Notes under the pieces: generated by a model | What the model saw: the letters and a program-made list of their open reading frames with translations, nothing else | Told to the model about the DNA's origin: nothing | Databases searched by the model: none | Shown here: piece by piece, positions 1-7,134 of the stretch | Position numbering within the stretch: the first letter of the stretch is position 1 | How the letters are laid out: every line of letters begins with the position of its first letter | Translations under genes and position numbers: made by a program | Origin: Defluviitaleaceae bacterium | Lineage (GTDB): Bacteria > Bacillota > Clostridia > Lachnospirales > WRAX01 | Direction: 5' to 3' | Length of the DNA: 34,541 nucleotides | Assembly: GCA_009787945.1 (NCBI GenBank) | Contig: WQSI01000003.1 | Span: forward strand, 1-34,541

Positions 1-647
1 TCCATAACCATTACAGGGAAAGCATCAACAGACACACATTCAAAATCACCATTTTTGATGATTAGAGCGTTTAACTGCCCTTCTTTCTTAACCCCTGCTC
101 CTCCGTCAATATCAATGATACGCATACAGTCATTAAAAAGGATGTTGTAGCACGGGAAGATATTACGATAATTGACAGTGGGCCAATGCCCAACGATTAC
201 CCATTTTTCAAAAGGCTCACCATCGTAAGACCCCATAAAATTAGGGGTTGTTAGGCATTTTATTACGTCCTGTTGGTCTAGAGGTTTGTTTTCTAGCCCT
301 GCATGAACAAAAATGAAGTCATCACTTTCGATAATGATTGGTAGACCGCAAACCCAATCCCACATCTCGTCAGTGTAAAAATCTGCCCTTCCCCAGTCGC
401 AGTTACCGCGCAAAACATGGACATTTGGGCGTTTTGCCAGCTCCATCACATAATGGAAGCAGGGTTCGGGCTGACTGCCTTTCAAGTAGAAGTCGCCTAA
501 AATCACCAGAATATCATCATCACAAAAGCTGACTTTCTCAAGCAGGCTTTTGAACAAATCAAGCTCCCCATGAATGTCAGAAATAGCAATCAGCCGCCTA
601 TCCTGCGGTATGTCCAACTTTTGGATTATCAATTTTGGTGCATCCAT
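1..647 (-). CDS. Metallophosphoesterase (Ser/Thr phosphatase-like), 3' end outside the window
   Basis: Calcineurin-like metallophosphoesterase, probably a cytoplasmic protein or nucleotide phosphatase; the substrate is unknown. The reading frame is open from an ATG at 645-647 to the window edge, so the C-terminus is missing. The metal-binding motifs appear in the usual order: DIHGE (residues 24-28), GDFYLKG (51-57), RGNCD (80-84, in place of the usual GNHE), VHAG (about 114-117) and VGHW (about 152-155). The start is supported by AAAGGGAG about 8 bases upstream. It lies 57 bases downstream of fabG on the same strand, with no terminator seen between, so it may be cotranscribed with the fatty-acid genes. 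No functional link to lipid synthesis can be read from the sequence. Confidence 0.85.
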   Translation of the reverse strand, partial: MDAPKLIIQKLDIPQDRRLIAISDIHGELDLFKSLLEKVSFCDDDILVILGDFYLKGSQPEPCFHYVMELAKRPNVHVLRGNCDWGRADFYTDEMWDWVCGLPIIIESDDFIFVHAGLENKPLDQQDVIKCLTTPNFMGSYDGEPFEKWVIVGHWPTVNYRNIFPCYNILFNDCMRIIDIDGGAGVKKEGQLNALIIKNGDFECVSVDAFPVMVM

Positions 648-704
648 CAACTTCACTCCCTTTTGCAAGACCAATTCCAGCCATCACCTGATTAACATGG
701 TAAT

Positions 705-1421
705 TTATGACATTCCGCCATCAATGGCAACAACCTGCCCCGTCATATAAGCGCAATTCGCAATAAAGTAAACCAAGTCTGCAACCTCTTCGGGTTTGCC
801 ATAGCGGCGCAGGCTCACGCTGTCTAAAATAGACTTTTTAACGGCTTCTGGCAGGGTGTCTGTCATGTCGGTTTCGATAAACCCAGGGGCAACGCAGTTT
901 GCGGTGATGCCGCGGCTGCCAAGCTCTTTAGCAACAGACTTGGTAAGCCCTACAAGCCCCGCCTTGGAAGCAGAATAGTTGGCTTGCCCAGCATTGCCTG
1001 TAAGCCCTACAACACTAGCAATATTCACAATTGCGCCGCTTTTTTGCTTTAGCATGATGCCAGAAGCGTGGCGGATGGTGTTGAAAGCACCTTTCAAATT
1101 GGTGTTTACCACCGCATCAAAATCATCTTCTTTCATCTTTAAAATCAGCCCATCACGGGTAATTCCCGCGTTATTAACAAGATAGTCAACAGAGCCGAAT
1201 TTTTCTTTAGCTTGGTTTATAAGCTCCTCTGCCTGGGCAAAATCGCTAACATCAGCCTTTACGGCTAACGCGCCTACGCCAAGCCCCTCAATTTCCGCCA
1301 CAAGCTCCTTGGGGTCTGTGGACAAATAGTTTACCACCACATTAACCCCATTTTTGGCAAATTTTAGGGCAATGGCGCGCCCAATCCCTTTAGCTCCGCC
1401 AGTTACAACAGCAGTTTTCAC
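705..1421 (-). CDS. fabG: 3-oxoacyl-[acyl-carrier-protein] reductase FabG
   Basis: NADPH-dependent beta-ketoacyl-ACP reductase, first reduction of the type II fatty-acid elongation cycle; cytoplasmic. It is a short-chain dehydrogenase: the TGGAKGIG nucleotide-binding motif is near the N-terminus, NNAG follows, and the Ser-Tyr-Lys triad is seen as IAS and NYSASK. Start choice: an upstream in-frame ATG at 1428-1430 touches the Shine-Dalgarno sequence GGGAGGA, leaving no spacing. The GTG at 1419-1421 sits about 10 bases from it and is preferred, giving about 238 residues. Homologues often have a few more N-terminal residues, so the ATG (end 1430) remains possible. The Shine-Dalgarno overlaps the fabD stop codon, which implies translational coupling in the fabH-fabK-fabD-fabG operon. 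Confidence 0.95.
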   Translation of the reverse strand: MKTAVVTGGAKGIGRAIALKFAKNGVNVVVNYLSTDPKELVAEIEGLGVGALAVKADVSDFAQAEELINQAKEKFGSVDYLVNNAGITRDGLILKMKEDDFDAVVNTNLKGAFNTIRHASGIMLKQKSGAIVNIASVVGLTGNAGQANYSASKAGLVGLTKSVAKELGSRGITANCVAPGFIETDMTDTLPEAVKKSILDSVSLRRYGKPEEVADLVYFIANCAYMTGQVVAIDGGMS

Positions 1422-1436
1422 GTGGAACATTCCTCC

Positions 1437-2330
1437 CTATTTCAAACTTTCAACTGTAAGCGCGAAAGTTTCCACGCTGTCATCAATTTTCTTAACAAAA
1501 TTTACCAAAGTTTCACCAACGCCCATTTCAATGAAGCGTTTGCCCTTCATGTCAATGGCTTTCATAACAGAAGTGTCCCAACAAACAGGGCTAATCATAT
1601 GTTTCGACATATGTTCTGCCAAGTCCTCATAAGTCAGCACGTCAGCAGTGACATTAGAAATTATTGGCAAATTGGCAGAGCTTATAGCAATCCCAGCGGC
1701 TTCATCTTTCAATTTTGCCGCTGCAACGTCCATTAGCGGGGTATGGAATGGTCCAGCAACTTTCAACGGCAAAGCCTTGCCTTTGTAGACATTTTTAACC
1801 TTATCCACGCAGAAATCCAAAGCGGCTTTTTCACCAGAAATCACCACTTGTTCGGGGGTGTTAAAATTAGCCGCCGCTACAAAACCCACATCTTTAGCTG
1901 ACTTGCATAGTTCCTCAATACTTTCATCGCAAAGGTTCATAACAGCAACCATTCCACCAGGTTTAGCAAATTCAGCCATTAGCAAACCCCGTTTATGCAC
2001 CAATTTCACAGTATCAGCAAAACTGAGAACATCAGCAGCGGCAAGTGCTGTATATTCCCCGAGGGATAAGCCCATTAAAAGCCCTGGACGACCCCCTTCC
2101 TGCTCATAAGCGCGGTACATAGCAATTCCCGCAGTTACAAGGGCAGGCTGTGCAAATTGGGTCAAAGCCAGTTGTTTGTCAGCATCCTCAAAGCAGAGCT
2201 TGGCAACATCCATGCCCAAGGCGTCGCTTGCCTCCTCAAAAGTCTGGCGAGCCACGGCAAATTCATCATAAAAAGCCTTACCCATCCCTGCCTTTTGCGC
2301 CCCTTGACCACTAAACATAATTACATCCAT
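1437..2330 (-). CDS. fabD: Malonyl-CoA:ACP transacylase FabD
   Basis: Transfers malonyl from CoA to acyl carrier protein, supplying the extender unit for fatty-acid synthesis. The protein has 297 residues, normal for the family. GQGAQ is at residues 8-12. The nucleophile elbow reads GLSLGEY with Ser89, and the catalytic His is in FHTPLMD near residue 196. The residue before the serine is Leu rather than the His of the common GHSxGE motif; I recall the same change in other Clostridia, so it need not be inactivating. The ATG follows the fabK stop codon with no gap (TAG ATG), and the G-rich end of fabK can serve as ribosome-binding site, so translation is coupled to fabK. Confidence 0.95.
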   Translation of the reverse strand: MDVIMFSGQGAQKAGMGKAFYDEFAVARQTFEEASDALGMDVAKLCFEDADKQLALTQFAQPALVTAGIAMYRAYEQEGGRPGLLMGLSLGEYTALAAADVLSFADTVKLVHKRGLLMAEFAKPGGMVAVMNLCDESIEELCKSAKDVGFVAAANFNTPEQVVISGEKAALDFCVDKVKNVYKGKALPLKVAGPFHTPLMDVAAAKLKDEAAGIAISSANLPIISNVTADVLTYEDLAEHMSKHMISPVCWDTSVMKAIDMKGKRFIEMGVGETLVNFVKKIDDSVETFALTVESLK

Positions 2331-3272
2331 CTAAGCACCCCCAACCAATGCAGTATATTCGCTCCAAATCTCTTGAATAATCTCATCAGCAGTTTGCTCT
2401 TTTGTTACCATAGCCGCAACCTGCCCCGCCATCAAAGACCCTCCCTGCACATCACCGTCAACAACTGCTTTGCGCAACGCACCTGCCGCAAAGGCTTCTA
2501 ACGCTGCAATGTCGGGTTTTTCCTTCATGGCTTCTTCTTTTTCTAAGGCGATGTATTGGGTGGTTAACTTGTTACGCAGGGAGCGGACAGGATGACCAGA
2601 AATTGTTCCCGTCACCACGCTGTCAATGTCCTTAGACTTGATGACGGCGTTTTTATAGTTTTGGTGCGCCCAACATTCTTTGGCCACTAGAAAGCGCGTG
2701 CCAATTTGCACCCCTTCTGCCCCAAGCATAAAGGATGCGGCAACACCACGCCCGTCAGCTATACCCCCTGCCGCAAGAACAGGGATGGACACAGCGTCAA
2801 CAATTTGCGGCACAAGTGCCATGGTGGTTAACTTGCCAATGTGCCCGCCAGCTTCCATGCCCTCTGCCACAACTGCCGCCGCCCCGATTTTCTCCATCTT
2901 TTTCGCAATGGCAACAGAGGGTACAACAGGGATAACCTTCACCCCTGCCGCGTTAAAGGCTTCCATATATTTGGTTGGCGACCCTGCTCCAGTGGTAACA
3001 ATTTTCACACCTTCATCACAGCACAACTGGGCAATTTCGTCTGCGAAAGGCGACATTAGCATCACATTAACCCCAAAAGGTTTGTCTGTTAGGGATTTAG
3101 CCTTTTGAATTTGCTCCCGCACATAATCCGCAGGGGCAGCCCCAGCCGCAATAATCCCAAGGCCGCCTGCATTGGAAACTGCCGCCGCAAGCCCAGCTTC
3201 AGACACCCACGCCATGCCTCCTTGAAAAACGGGATATTTAATCCCTAATAACTCACAAATCCTGTTATTCAT
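2331..3272 (-). CDS. fabK: Enoyl-ACP reductase II FabK (FMN-dependent)
   Basis: Flavoprotein that performs the last reduction of fatty-acid elongation, replacing FabI. It has 313 residues and belongs to the nitronate monooxygenase/FabK TIM-barrel family. It begins with the typical MNNRICELLGIKYPVFQGGM-like start, shows EAGGHIG with the conserved His144, and a GTRF phosphate-binding motif near 191-194. The position inside a fab operon makes FabK far more likely than nitronate monooxygenase. FabK enzymes are known to be intrinsically insensitive to triclosan. It lies 52 bases after fabH and abuts fabD. No fabI is in the window. Confidence 0.93.
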   Translation of the reverse strand: MNNRICELLGIKYPVFQGGMAWVSEAGLAAAVSNAGGLGIIAAGAAPADYVREQIQKAKSLTDKPFGVNVMLMSPFADEIAQLCCDEGVKIVTTGAGSPTKYMEAFNAAGVKVIPVVPSVAIAKKMEKIGAAAVVAEGMEAGGHIGKLTTMALVPQIVDAVSIPVLAAGGIADGRGVAASFMLGAEGVQIGTRFLVAKECWAHQNYKNAVIKSKDIDSVVTGTISGHPVRSLRNKLTTQYIALEKEEAMKEKPDIAALEAFAAGALRKAVVDGDVQGGSLMAGQVAAMVTKEQTADEIIQEIWSEYTALVGGA

Positions 3273-3324
3273 TAAAACACCCCTTTATAATTTTCCATAA
3301 TAAGCCATTTAACGGAAACACGCT

Positions 3325-4293
3325 CTAAATAGACAAAAGAACACTGCCCCAAGTCAAACCTCCGCCAAAGCCCACCAAAATTACCTTTTTGCCAGAGCCT
3401 TGCTTTAGCTTACCTTCTTTGAACATCTCGCTCAAAGCAATAGGTATGCTTGCGGCAGATGTGTTGCCGTACCTTTGTATGTTCACATAAAACTTTTCTA
3501 AACTTGTCTTTAGCTTCTTGGCAATCCCTTCAATAATGCGGCTGTTAGCCTGATGAGGAACGATAAAGTCAATATCATCAATTGTCATGCCTGTCTGCTC
3601 TAAAATTTCGCTGATATTTGCACTGGCTTCTTTTACAGCAAAATTGAAAACCTCTTGCCCGTCCAGCTTTAGGAAGTCATACTCCCCCCGCTCTCGCTGG
3701 CTAAATGGGTTCACAACTTCTGCAAAACCGCCATTTATCACCCTGTCACCACGGGAGCGCAACCGCTCGGCAAAAAAGCCCTCCTCGTCGGCAGACAACA
3801 AAACGCCCCCTGCCCCATCCCCGAAAAGAATGGAAGAGCCGCGGTCGCTCCAATCCGTCACCTTACTTAACACATCTGCACCGATGACCAAAACATTTTT
3901 GTATTGCTTAGTAAGCAAAAACTTTTGAGCGACGCTAACCCCGTAAACAAAGCCGCTGCAAGCCGCCGAAAGGTCGAAAGCAAAGGCATTTGTTGCCCCA
4001 ATTTCCGCCTGAACAAGGCAAGCAACCGAAGGGGTTCCATAGTCTGGCGTGAAGGTTGCCACAAGCACCATGTCAATATCCTCTGGAGCTGTGCCGCTTG
4101 CTTCTAAAATTTGTTTCGCCACTTGGATACACAAATCAGACGTATTCTCACCTTCCGAAATACGCCTTTCACTCACTCCCGTCCGCTTGACAATCCATTC
4201 GTCCGTCGTGTCCACCCATGTGCTGATTTTGTGATTATCAAGCACAGCGGAGGGCACGTAATGGGCGCAAGCCCTAATTTTTACACCTGTCAT
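3325..4293 (-). CDS. fabH: 3-oxoacyl-ACP synthase III FabH
   Basis: Condenses acetyl-CoA or a branched acyl-CoA primer with malonyl-ACP to start fatty-acid synthesis. It has 322 residues, normal length. The catalytic triad is visible: Cys112 in SAACSG, His247 in VPHQAN and Asn277 in YGNTSA. It is the first gene of the operon, with CAGGAGG about 9 bases before the ATG and a strong sigma-A-type promoter at 4347-4376. In many Firmicutes an acpP gene lies between fabH and fabK or fabD. Here only 52 bases separate fabH from fabK, so acyl carrier protein must be encoded elsewhere. Confidence 0.95.
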   Translation of the reverse strand: MTGVKIRACAHYVPSAVLDNHKISTWVDTTDEWIVKRTGVSERRISEGENTSDLCIQVAKQILEASGTAPEDIDMVLVATFTPDYGTPSVACLVQAEIGATNAFAFDLSAACSGFVYGVSVAQKFLLTKQYKNVLVIGADVLSKVTDWSDRGSSILFGDGAGGVLLSADEEGFFAERLRSRGDRVINGGFAEVVNPFSQRERGEYDFLKLDGQEVFNFAVKEASANISEILEQTGMTIDDIDFIVPHQANSRIIEGIAKKLKTSLEKFYVNIQRYGNTSAASIPIALSEMFKEGKLKQGSGKKVILVGFGGGLTWGSVLLSI

Positions 4294-4325
4294 AATAAAG
4301 CCCTCCTGACACTATTCAATTATGC

Positions 4326-4348
4326 ACTTTCACATCGTACTTTCACAT
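4326..4348 (-). repeat. Two 10-bp direct repeats at the fab promoter (possible operator)
   Basis: The minus-strand 10-mer ATGTGAAAGT occurs at 4339-4348 and 4326-4335, a 13-base period. The first copy touches the -10 element and the second covers the expected transcript start. The position suits a repressor operator. It does not resemble the FapR or FabT sites I remember, so the regulator is unknown. Confidence 0.45.
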
Positions 4349-4376
4349 TATAATCCAAACAAGCCCTGCTTGTCAA
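4347..4376 (-). promoter_or_regulatory. Sigma-A-type promoter of the fab operon
   Basis: Read on the minus strand: a perfect TTGACA (4371-4376), an 18-base spacer, and a perfect TATAAT (4347-4352), about 54 bases before the fabH start codon. It overlaps one copy of the direct repeat at 4326-4348. Confidence 0.8.
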
Positions 4377-4399
4377 GAATTAAATATCGCTAAATTGCG

Positions 4400-5026
4400 T
4401 CAAGACGAAATAGCTTCTGCAATTTTGCCTTGAACATCCAAAAACAAACGAACAAGAGCAGGGTCGAAGTGGACACCGCCATCATTTTTTATTATCTCTA
4501 CGGCTTTCGCATGGGAAAAGGCATCTTTATACGGGCGTTTGGTAACAAGAGCGTCATATACATCCGCAATAGCAATAACCCGCCCCAAAAGCGGGATTTC
4601 CCTGCCCTTCAAGCCTTTGTGATACCCGCCGCCATCCCAACGCTCGTGATGGCTTTCCGCAATAACCTTAGCATACTGCAAAAGCTTGCTATCTGGCACT
4701 TTCAAAAGCATTTCTCCCACAATTTTGCCCCCAAGGGCAGTATGATTCTTAACCAATTCAAACTCCACATCAGTCAACGACCCAGACTTTAGCAAAATAC
4801 TATCACGAATGGCTATCTTGCCAACATCATGCAGCTGAGAAGCGTCAGCCGCAATGTCAATATCAATCTCCGACATCTCTTCAGCATAAAAACCACTTGC
4901 CTCCAAAGCCTCCAACAAAATCCGCACAAAAAGACGCACGCGCCCCACATGACCGTCCGCCGCCGTCCCCCTATGCTCAATAACTTCCGCCATCATCTCA
5001 ATTAAAGCTTTCTCCAATCCACTCAC
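4400..5026 (-). CDS. HD-GYP domain phosphohydrolase (putative cyclic-di-GMP phosphodiesterase)
   Basis: HD-GYP family protein of about 208 residues, consisting of the catalytic domain with a short N-terminal helix and no visible sensor domain. Seen: LHDVGK with the metal-binding His-Asp pair (about residues 66-67), NHT, SHHERWDGGGY, and DVYDALVTKRPYK. The third residue of the GYP signature is His instead of Pro. The reading frame can be extended to a TTG at 5063-5065, but the promoter -10 (5048-5053) would then lie inside the gene. The GTG at 5024-5026 with GGGGGTGA upstream is therefore the likely start. The family hydrolyses cyclic di-GMP; activity here is inferred. Confidence 0.85.
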   Translation of the reverse strand: MSGLEKALIEMMAEVIEHRGTAADGHVGRVRLFVRILLEALEASGFYAEEMSEIDIDIAADASQLHDVGKIAIRDSILLKSGSLTDVEFELVKNHTALGGKIVGEMLLKVPDSKLLQYAKVIAESHHERWDGGGYHKGLKGREIPLLGRVIAIADVYDALVTKRPYKDAFSHAKAVEIIKNDGGVHFDPALVRLFLDVQGKIAEAISS

Positions 5027-5046
5027 GGGTTCACCCCCACAAATAA

Positions 5047-5094
5047 CATTATACCACAAAAACAAACAATTTCAAGTGGCAAAAACCCCAAACA
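5047..5094. repeat. 48-bp perfect direct repeat, copy A
   Basis: Identical over 48 bases to 6671-6718, in the same orientation, by hand comparison. It carries the minus-strand promoter of the HD-GYP gene. It is followed at once by a decayed copy of the 5' part of spoIIID. Confidence 0.95.
5048..5075 (-). promoter_or_regulatory. Promoter of the HD-GYP gene (inside direct repeat copy A)
   Basis: On the minus strand, TTGAAA (5070-5075), a 16-base spacer and TATAAT (5048-5053). It ends 21 bases before the GTG start of the HD-GYP gene. The whole promoter lies in the 48-bp repeat that is also found at 6671-6718. Confidence 0.6.
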
Positions 5095-5104
5095 TCATTA
5101 TAAA

Positions 5105-5218
5105 GAAGAAAGAGCCGTGGAAGTTGCAAACTTCATCGCCAGAAGCAACGCCACAGTGCAAGAAACCGCAAGACAGTTTGGTATTTCCAAATCAACTGTT
5201 CATGTGGTTACAACAAAA
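5105..5218 (+). pseudogene. Truncated duplicate of spoIIID (5' part only)
   Basis: Positions 5105-5203 align without gaps to 6804-6902, the start of the intact spoIIID, with 9 mismatches in 99 bases by hand count. The conceptual translation keeps the N-terminal helices and the helix-turn-helix (EERAVEVANF, ETARQFGISKSTVH), then diverges and stops after VVTTK. About 80 bases present in the intact copy are missing here: the SigE-like promoter, the ribosome-binding site and the GTG start codon. It therefore cannot be expressed as SpoIIID and is a relic of a duplication. Confidence 0.88.
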
Positions 5219-5248
5219 TAGATGTGTTAATTTGGGTAATAAAATAAC

Positions 5249-5302
5249 GCAAAAACAGCGAGAGCATTGGGGTTCAGACCAACATTCTCGCTGTTTTTGT
5301 GC
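5249..5302 (-). terminator. Bidirectional rho-independent terminator
   Basis: A long hairpin with arms AAAAACAGCGAGA (5251-5263) and its complement TCTCGCTGTTTTT (5286-5298), loop of about 22 bases, with A/T tracts on both sides. It lies about 30 bases past the stop codon of the 5332-6669 gene and should end that transcript. The rest of 5219-5331 shows nothing else recognisable. Confidence 0.8.
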
Positions 5303-5331
5303 AGTTAGTTACGACCGAATAACAATATACC

Positions 5332-6669
5332 TCATAATGAATATTTGCGAGTAAGTAAATTCGGGACTTCTTGCCTTTGCGCTAAGTCGCCTCTCTCCTT
5401 AATCACTTTTTCATAGGCATTTTCGTCATTGCCGTTTTGTATAAGTATAGAAGTGTAACTTTGTAATTCCCTAATTTTTTCATTCTTCCTTATCTCTTCA
5501 ATTGCATCTTTGCTCATATAAGCTCTATCAGAATACCTAAAAATTAAAAAGCAGATGGCAGACAATTTATTTTCGAGGTCAAGAGATGTAAACTGTTTCT
5601 TGAAATTATCGTACCTCTTCGCTCTCGCCTCCTCCTCCATGATAATCATAACAATACTATGTGTCTTATACGGGAAAACGCACAGATGTATTTCTGATTT
5701 ATCGTCATCTGTATCCTTGGGGTAATATATTACATTTCCTTCGAAATCGCAATCAACCACAATAGAGCTTTGAAAGGCGAATGGCACTATGTAATCTAAT
5801 TTTTCAAAGAAGAAACAACCATATTTCTTCTCTTTATCATCATTTATTGAGCCTTTGAGGGCGTGATACCTACTTGTATATTTGTGCAAGTCATGAGTTT
5901 CCTGTTGGATTTGCAATTTAAACATACACCGAACACCAGACAGATGTAAAAGCCTTGCTTCTGCCTCTTCAATATTAGGCGAGGTTTCATTACATATACT
6001 ATTATATATGTTGTTTCCCTCAGTTATAATAATATCTAACCCCGACCTATATAGAGCGAGAGTCCCTTCTAATTGGGAGATTCTCTGTAACAAATTTTTG
6101 CCCACAATTTCGAGCATCATTTTGTGCGTCAAGTCATTTATACAGTTAAGTGGAAGGTTTTCATAATCTAAACGTATAGCTTCACATTCATTGCATAGTA
6201 TCTCAAAAGTACCAGCTTCTTTTTTTATGCCATGCTCGCTTTTGTGAATACTATATCCATATGACAAGCTCGCAAAAGTCATTACGCGACCATCTCCGCA
6301 TTTAGATTTGATGTTTTTTAGTACAGATCTAGGTATAGAGTGAGAATTTGCTGGGCGTTTAATTATTTCTTTTTCACAACATATGCAATTTTCTCTATCG
6401 TTGTATTTTTTAGAGCCTTCCCACATTTCATTAAAAAACCTCTTAGTCGTGTCAATCTTTTCTTTGTCGTTTTCATCAATGAAAAAAAGTGTTGATATAT
6501 CCGAAATCAAAATAGTGCACCTCCAGATCCTTGTAGTATTCATTATCATATACGCCAAAAAATATATTTTGCCTACTCTTATTTCGTTCAGCGAAATTTG
6601 CTTAACACCCTTATTAAAATCACTCTCCAGCAACTCTCCCTCCCCATAAATCTCAAACCACCTCTCCAT
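5332..6669 (-). CDS. Unknown protein with HNH-like zinc-binding N-terminal half; accessory cassette gene
   Basis: A 445-residue protein that I do not recognise. It is predicted soluble. It has a CxxC pair (Cys95, Cys98), then SHSIPR (109-114), then a second CxxC (Cys159, Cys162) followed by a YEN-like segment. This spacing resembles zinc-ribbon/HNH-like modules, so nucleic-acid binding or cleavage is possible, but the C-terminal half (about 200-445) gives no hint. The gene is visibly richer in A+T than its neighbours and uses more ATA and AGA-type codons, which suggests transfer. It lies between direct duplications of the HD-GYP/spoIIID intergenic region. Its start is uncertain: the ATG at 6667-6669 is only 2 bases from a TATAAT, so a downstream start such as the TTG at codon 13 may be used. 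Confidence 0.7.
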   Translation of the reverse strand: MERWFEIYGEGELLESDFNKGVKQISLNEIRVGKIYFLAYMIMNTTRIWRCTILISDISTLFFIDENDKEKIDTTKRFFNEMWEGSKKYNDRENCICCEKEIIKRPANSHSIPRSVLKNIKSKCGDGRVMTFASLSYGYSIHKSEHGIKKEAGTFEILCNECEAIRLDYENLPLNCINDLTHKMMLEIVGKNLLQRISQLEGTLALYRSGLDIIITEGNNIYNSICNETSPNIEEAEARLLHLSGVRCMFKLQIQQETHDLHKYTSRYHALKGSINDDKEKKYGCFFFEKLDYIVPFAFQSSIVVDCDFEGNVIYYPKDTDDDKSEIHLCVFPYKTHSIVMIIMEEEARAKRYDNFKKQFTSLDLENKLSAICFLIFRYSDRAYMSKDAIEEIRKNEKIRELQSYTSILIQNGNDENAYEKVIKERGDLAQRQEVPNLLTRKYSL

Positions 6670-6670
6670 T

Positions 6671-6718
6671 CATTATACCACAAAAACAAACAATTTCAAG
6701 TGGCAAAAACCCCAAACA
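6671..6718. repeat. 48-bp perfect direct repeat, copy B
   Basis: Same sequence and orientation as 5047-5094. Its minus-strand promoter (TTGAAA at 6694-6699, TATAAT at 6672-6677) points into the unknown gene 5332-6669, so that gene has the same promoter as the HD-GYP gene. Confidence 0.95.
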
Positions 6719-6727
6719 CCACAAAAA

Positions 6728-6756
6728 TCATATCCATACCCAAACCGACATATATT
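6728..6756 (+). promoter_or_regulatory. SigE-like promoter of spoIIID
   Basis: TCATATC (6728-6734), a 14-base spacer and CATATATT (6749-6756). This is close to the mother-cell SigE consensus as I remember it (KMATATT, 13-15 bases, CATACANT). In Bacillus subtilis spoIIID is SigE-dependent, which supports the call. The truncated copy at 5105-5218 lacks this promoter. Confidence 0.55.
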
Positions 6757-6788
6757 GTGAAGAGCGAAAATTTAAGGGGGCAATCTTC

Positions 6789-7064
6789 GTGAAGGCCTAT
6801 ATAGAAGAAAGAGCCGTAGAAGTTGCAAACTTCATCGTCGGAAGCAACGCCACAGTGCGGGAAACCGCAAGGCAGTTTGGCATTTCAAAGTCAACTGTTC
6901 ATAAAGACGTTACAGAAAGACTACTGAGAATCAACCCTAAATTGGCTAACCAGGCTAAAAAAGTTTTAGAGGTTAACAAAAGTGAGCGGCATATTAGGGG
7001 CGGCATGGCGACTAAGGAAAAGTACATGGCAGCTTCTGGTAGAGGGCCTGGCAGAATACATTAA
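6789..7064 (+). CDS. spoIIID: Stage III sporulation transcriptional regulator SpoIIID
   Basis: Small DNA-binding regulator of the mother-cell SigE regulon during sporulation, acting as both repressor and activator. It has 91 residues, the normal size. The helix-turn-helix is at about residues 23-43 (ETARQFGISKSTVHKD), followed by the diagnostic C-terminal stretches INPKLANQ, KSERHIRGG and ATKEKY. The start is GTG at 6789-6791 with AAGGGGG about 8 bases upstream. It is divergent from the unknown gene 5332-6669 and, in the inferred ancestral order, from the HD-GYP gene. It ends just before a terminator hairpin. Confidence 0.95.
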   Translation: MKAYIEERAVEVANFIVGSNATVRETARQFGISKSTVHKDVTERLLRINPKLANQAKKVLEVNKSERHIRGGMATKEKYMAASGRGPGRIH

Positions 7065-7068
7065 GAAC

Positions 7069-7106
7069 AAATGGTGGTTGCCCTGTTGGGGTGCCGCCAT
7101 TTTTAA
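7069..7106 (+). terminator. Rho-independent terminator after spoIIID
   Basis: AAATGGTGG (7069-7077) pairs with CCGCCATTT (7094-7102) with one G-U pair, and is followed by a short T-rich run. It begins 4 bases after the spoIIID stop. Confidence 0.65.
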
Positions 7107-7134
7107 ATTTAGAGGGCTAATGTTAATAAAGTGC

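Larger units (their letters stand above)
5204..6670. mobile_element. Accessory gene cassette flanked by direct duplications
   Basis: The unique DNA between the end of copy A (partial spoIIID, to 5203) and the start of copy B (6671) is about 1467 bases. It holds only the unknown gene 5332-6669 and its terminator. The flanks repeat 48 bases perfectly plus 99 bases at about 91%. No transposase, integrase or terminal inverted repeat is visible, so the mechanism of entry is open: duplication with insertion, or capture by homologous recombination. Confidence 0.6.
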
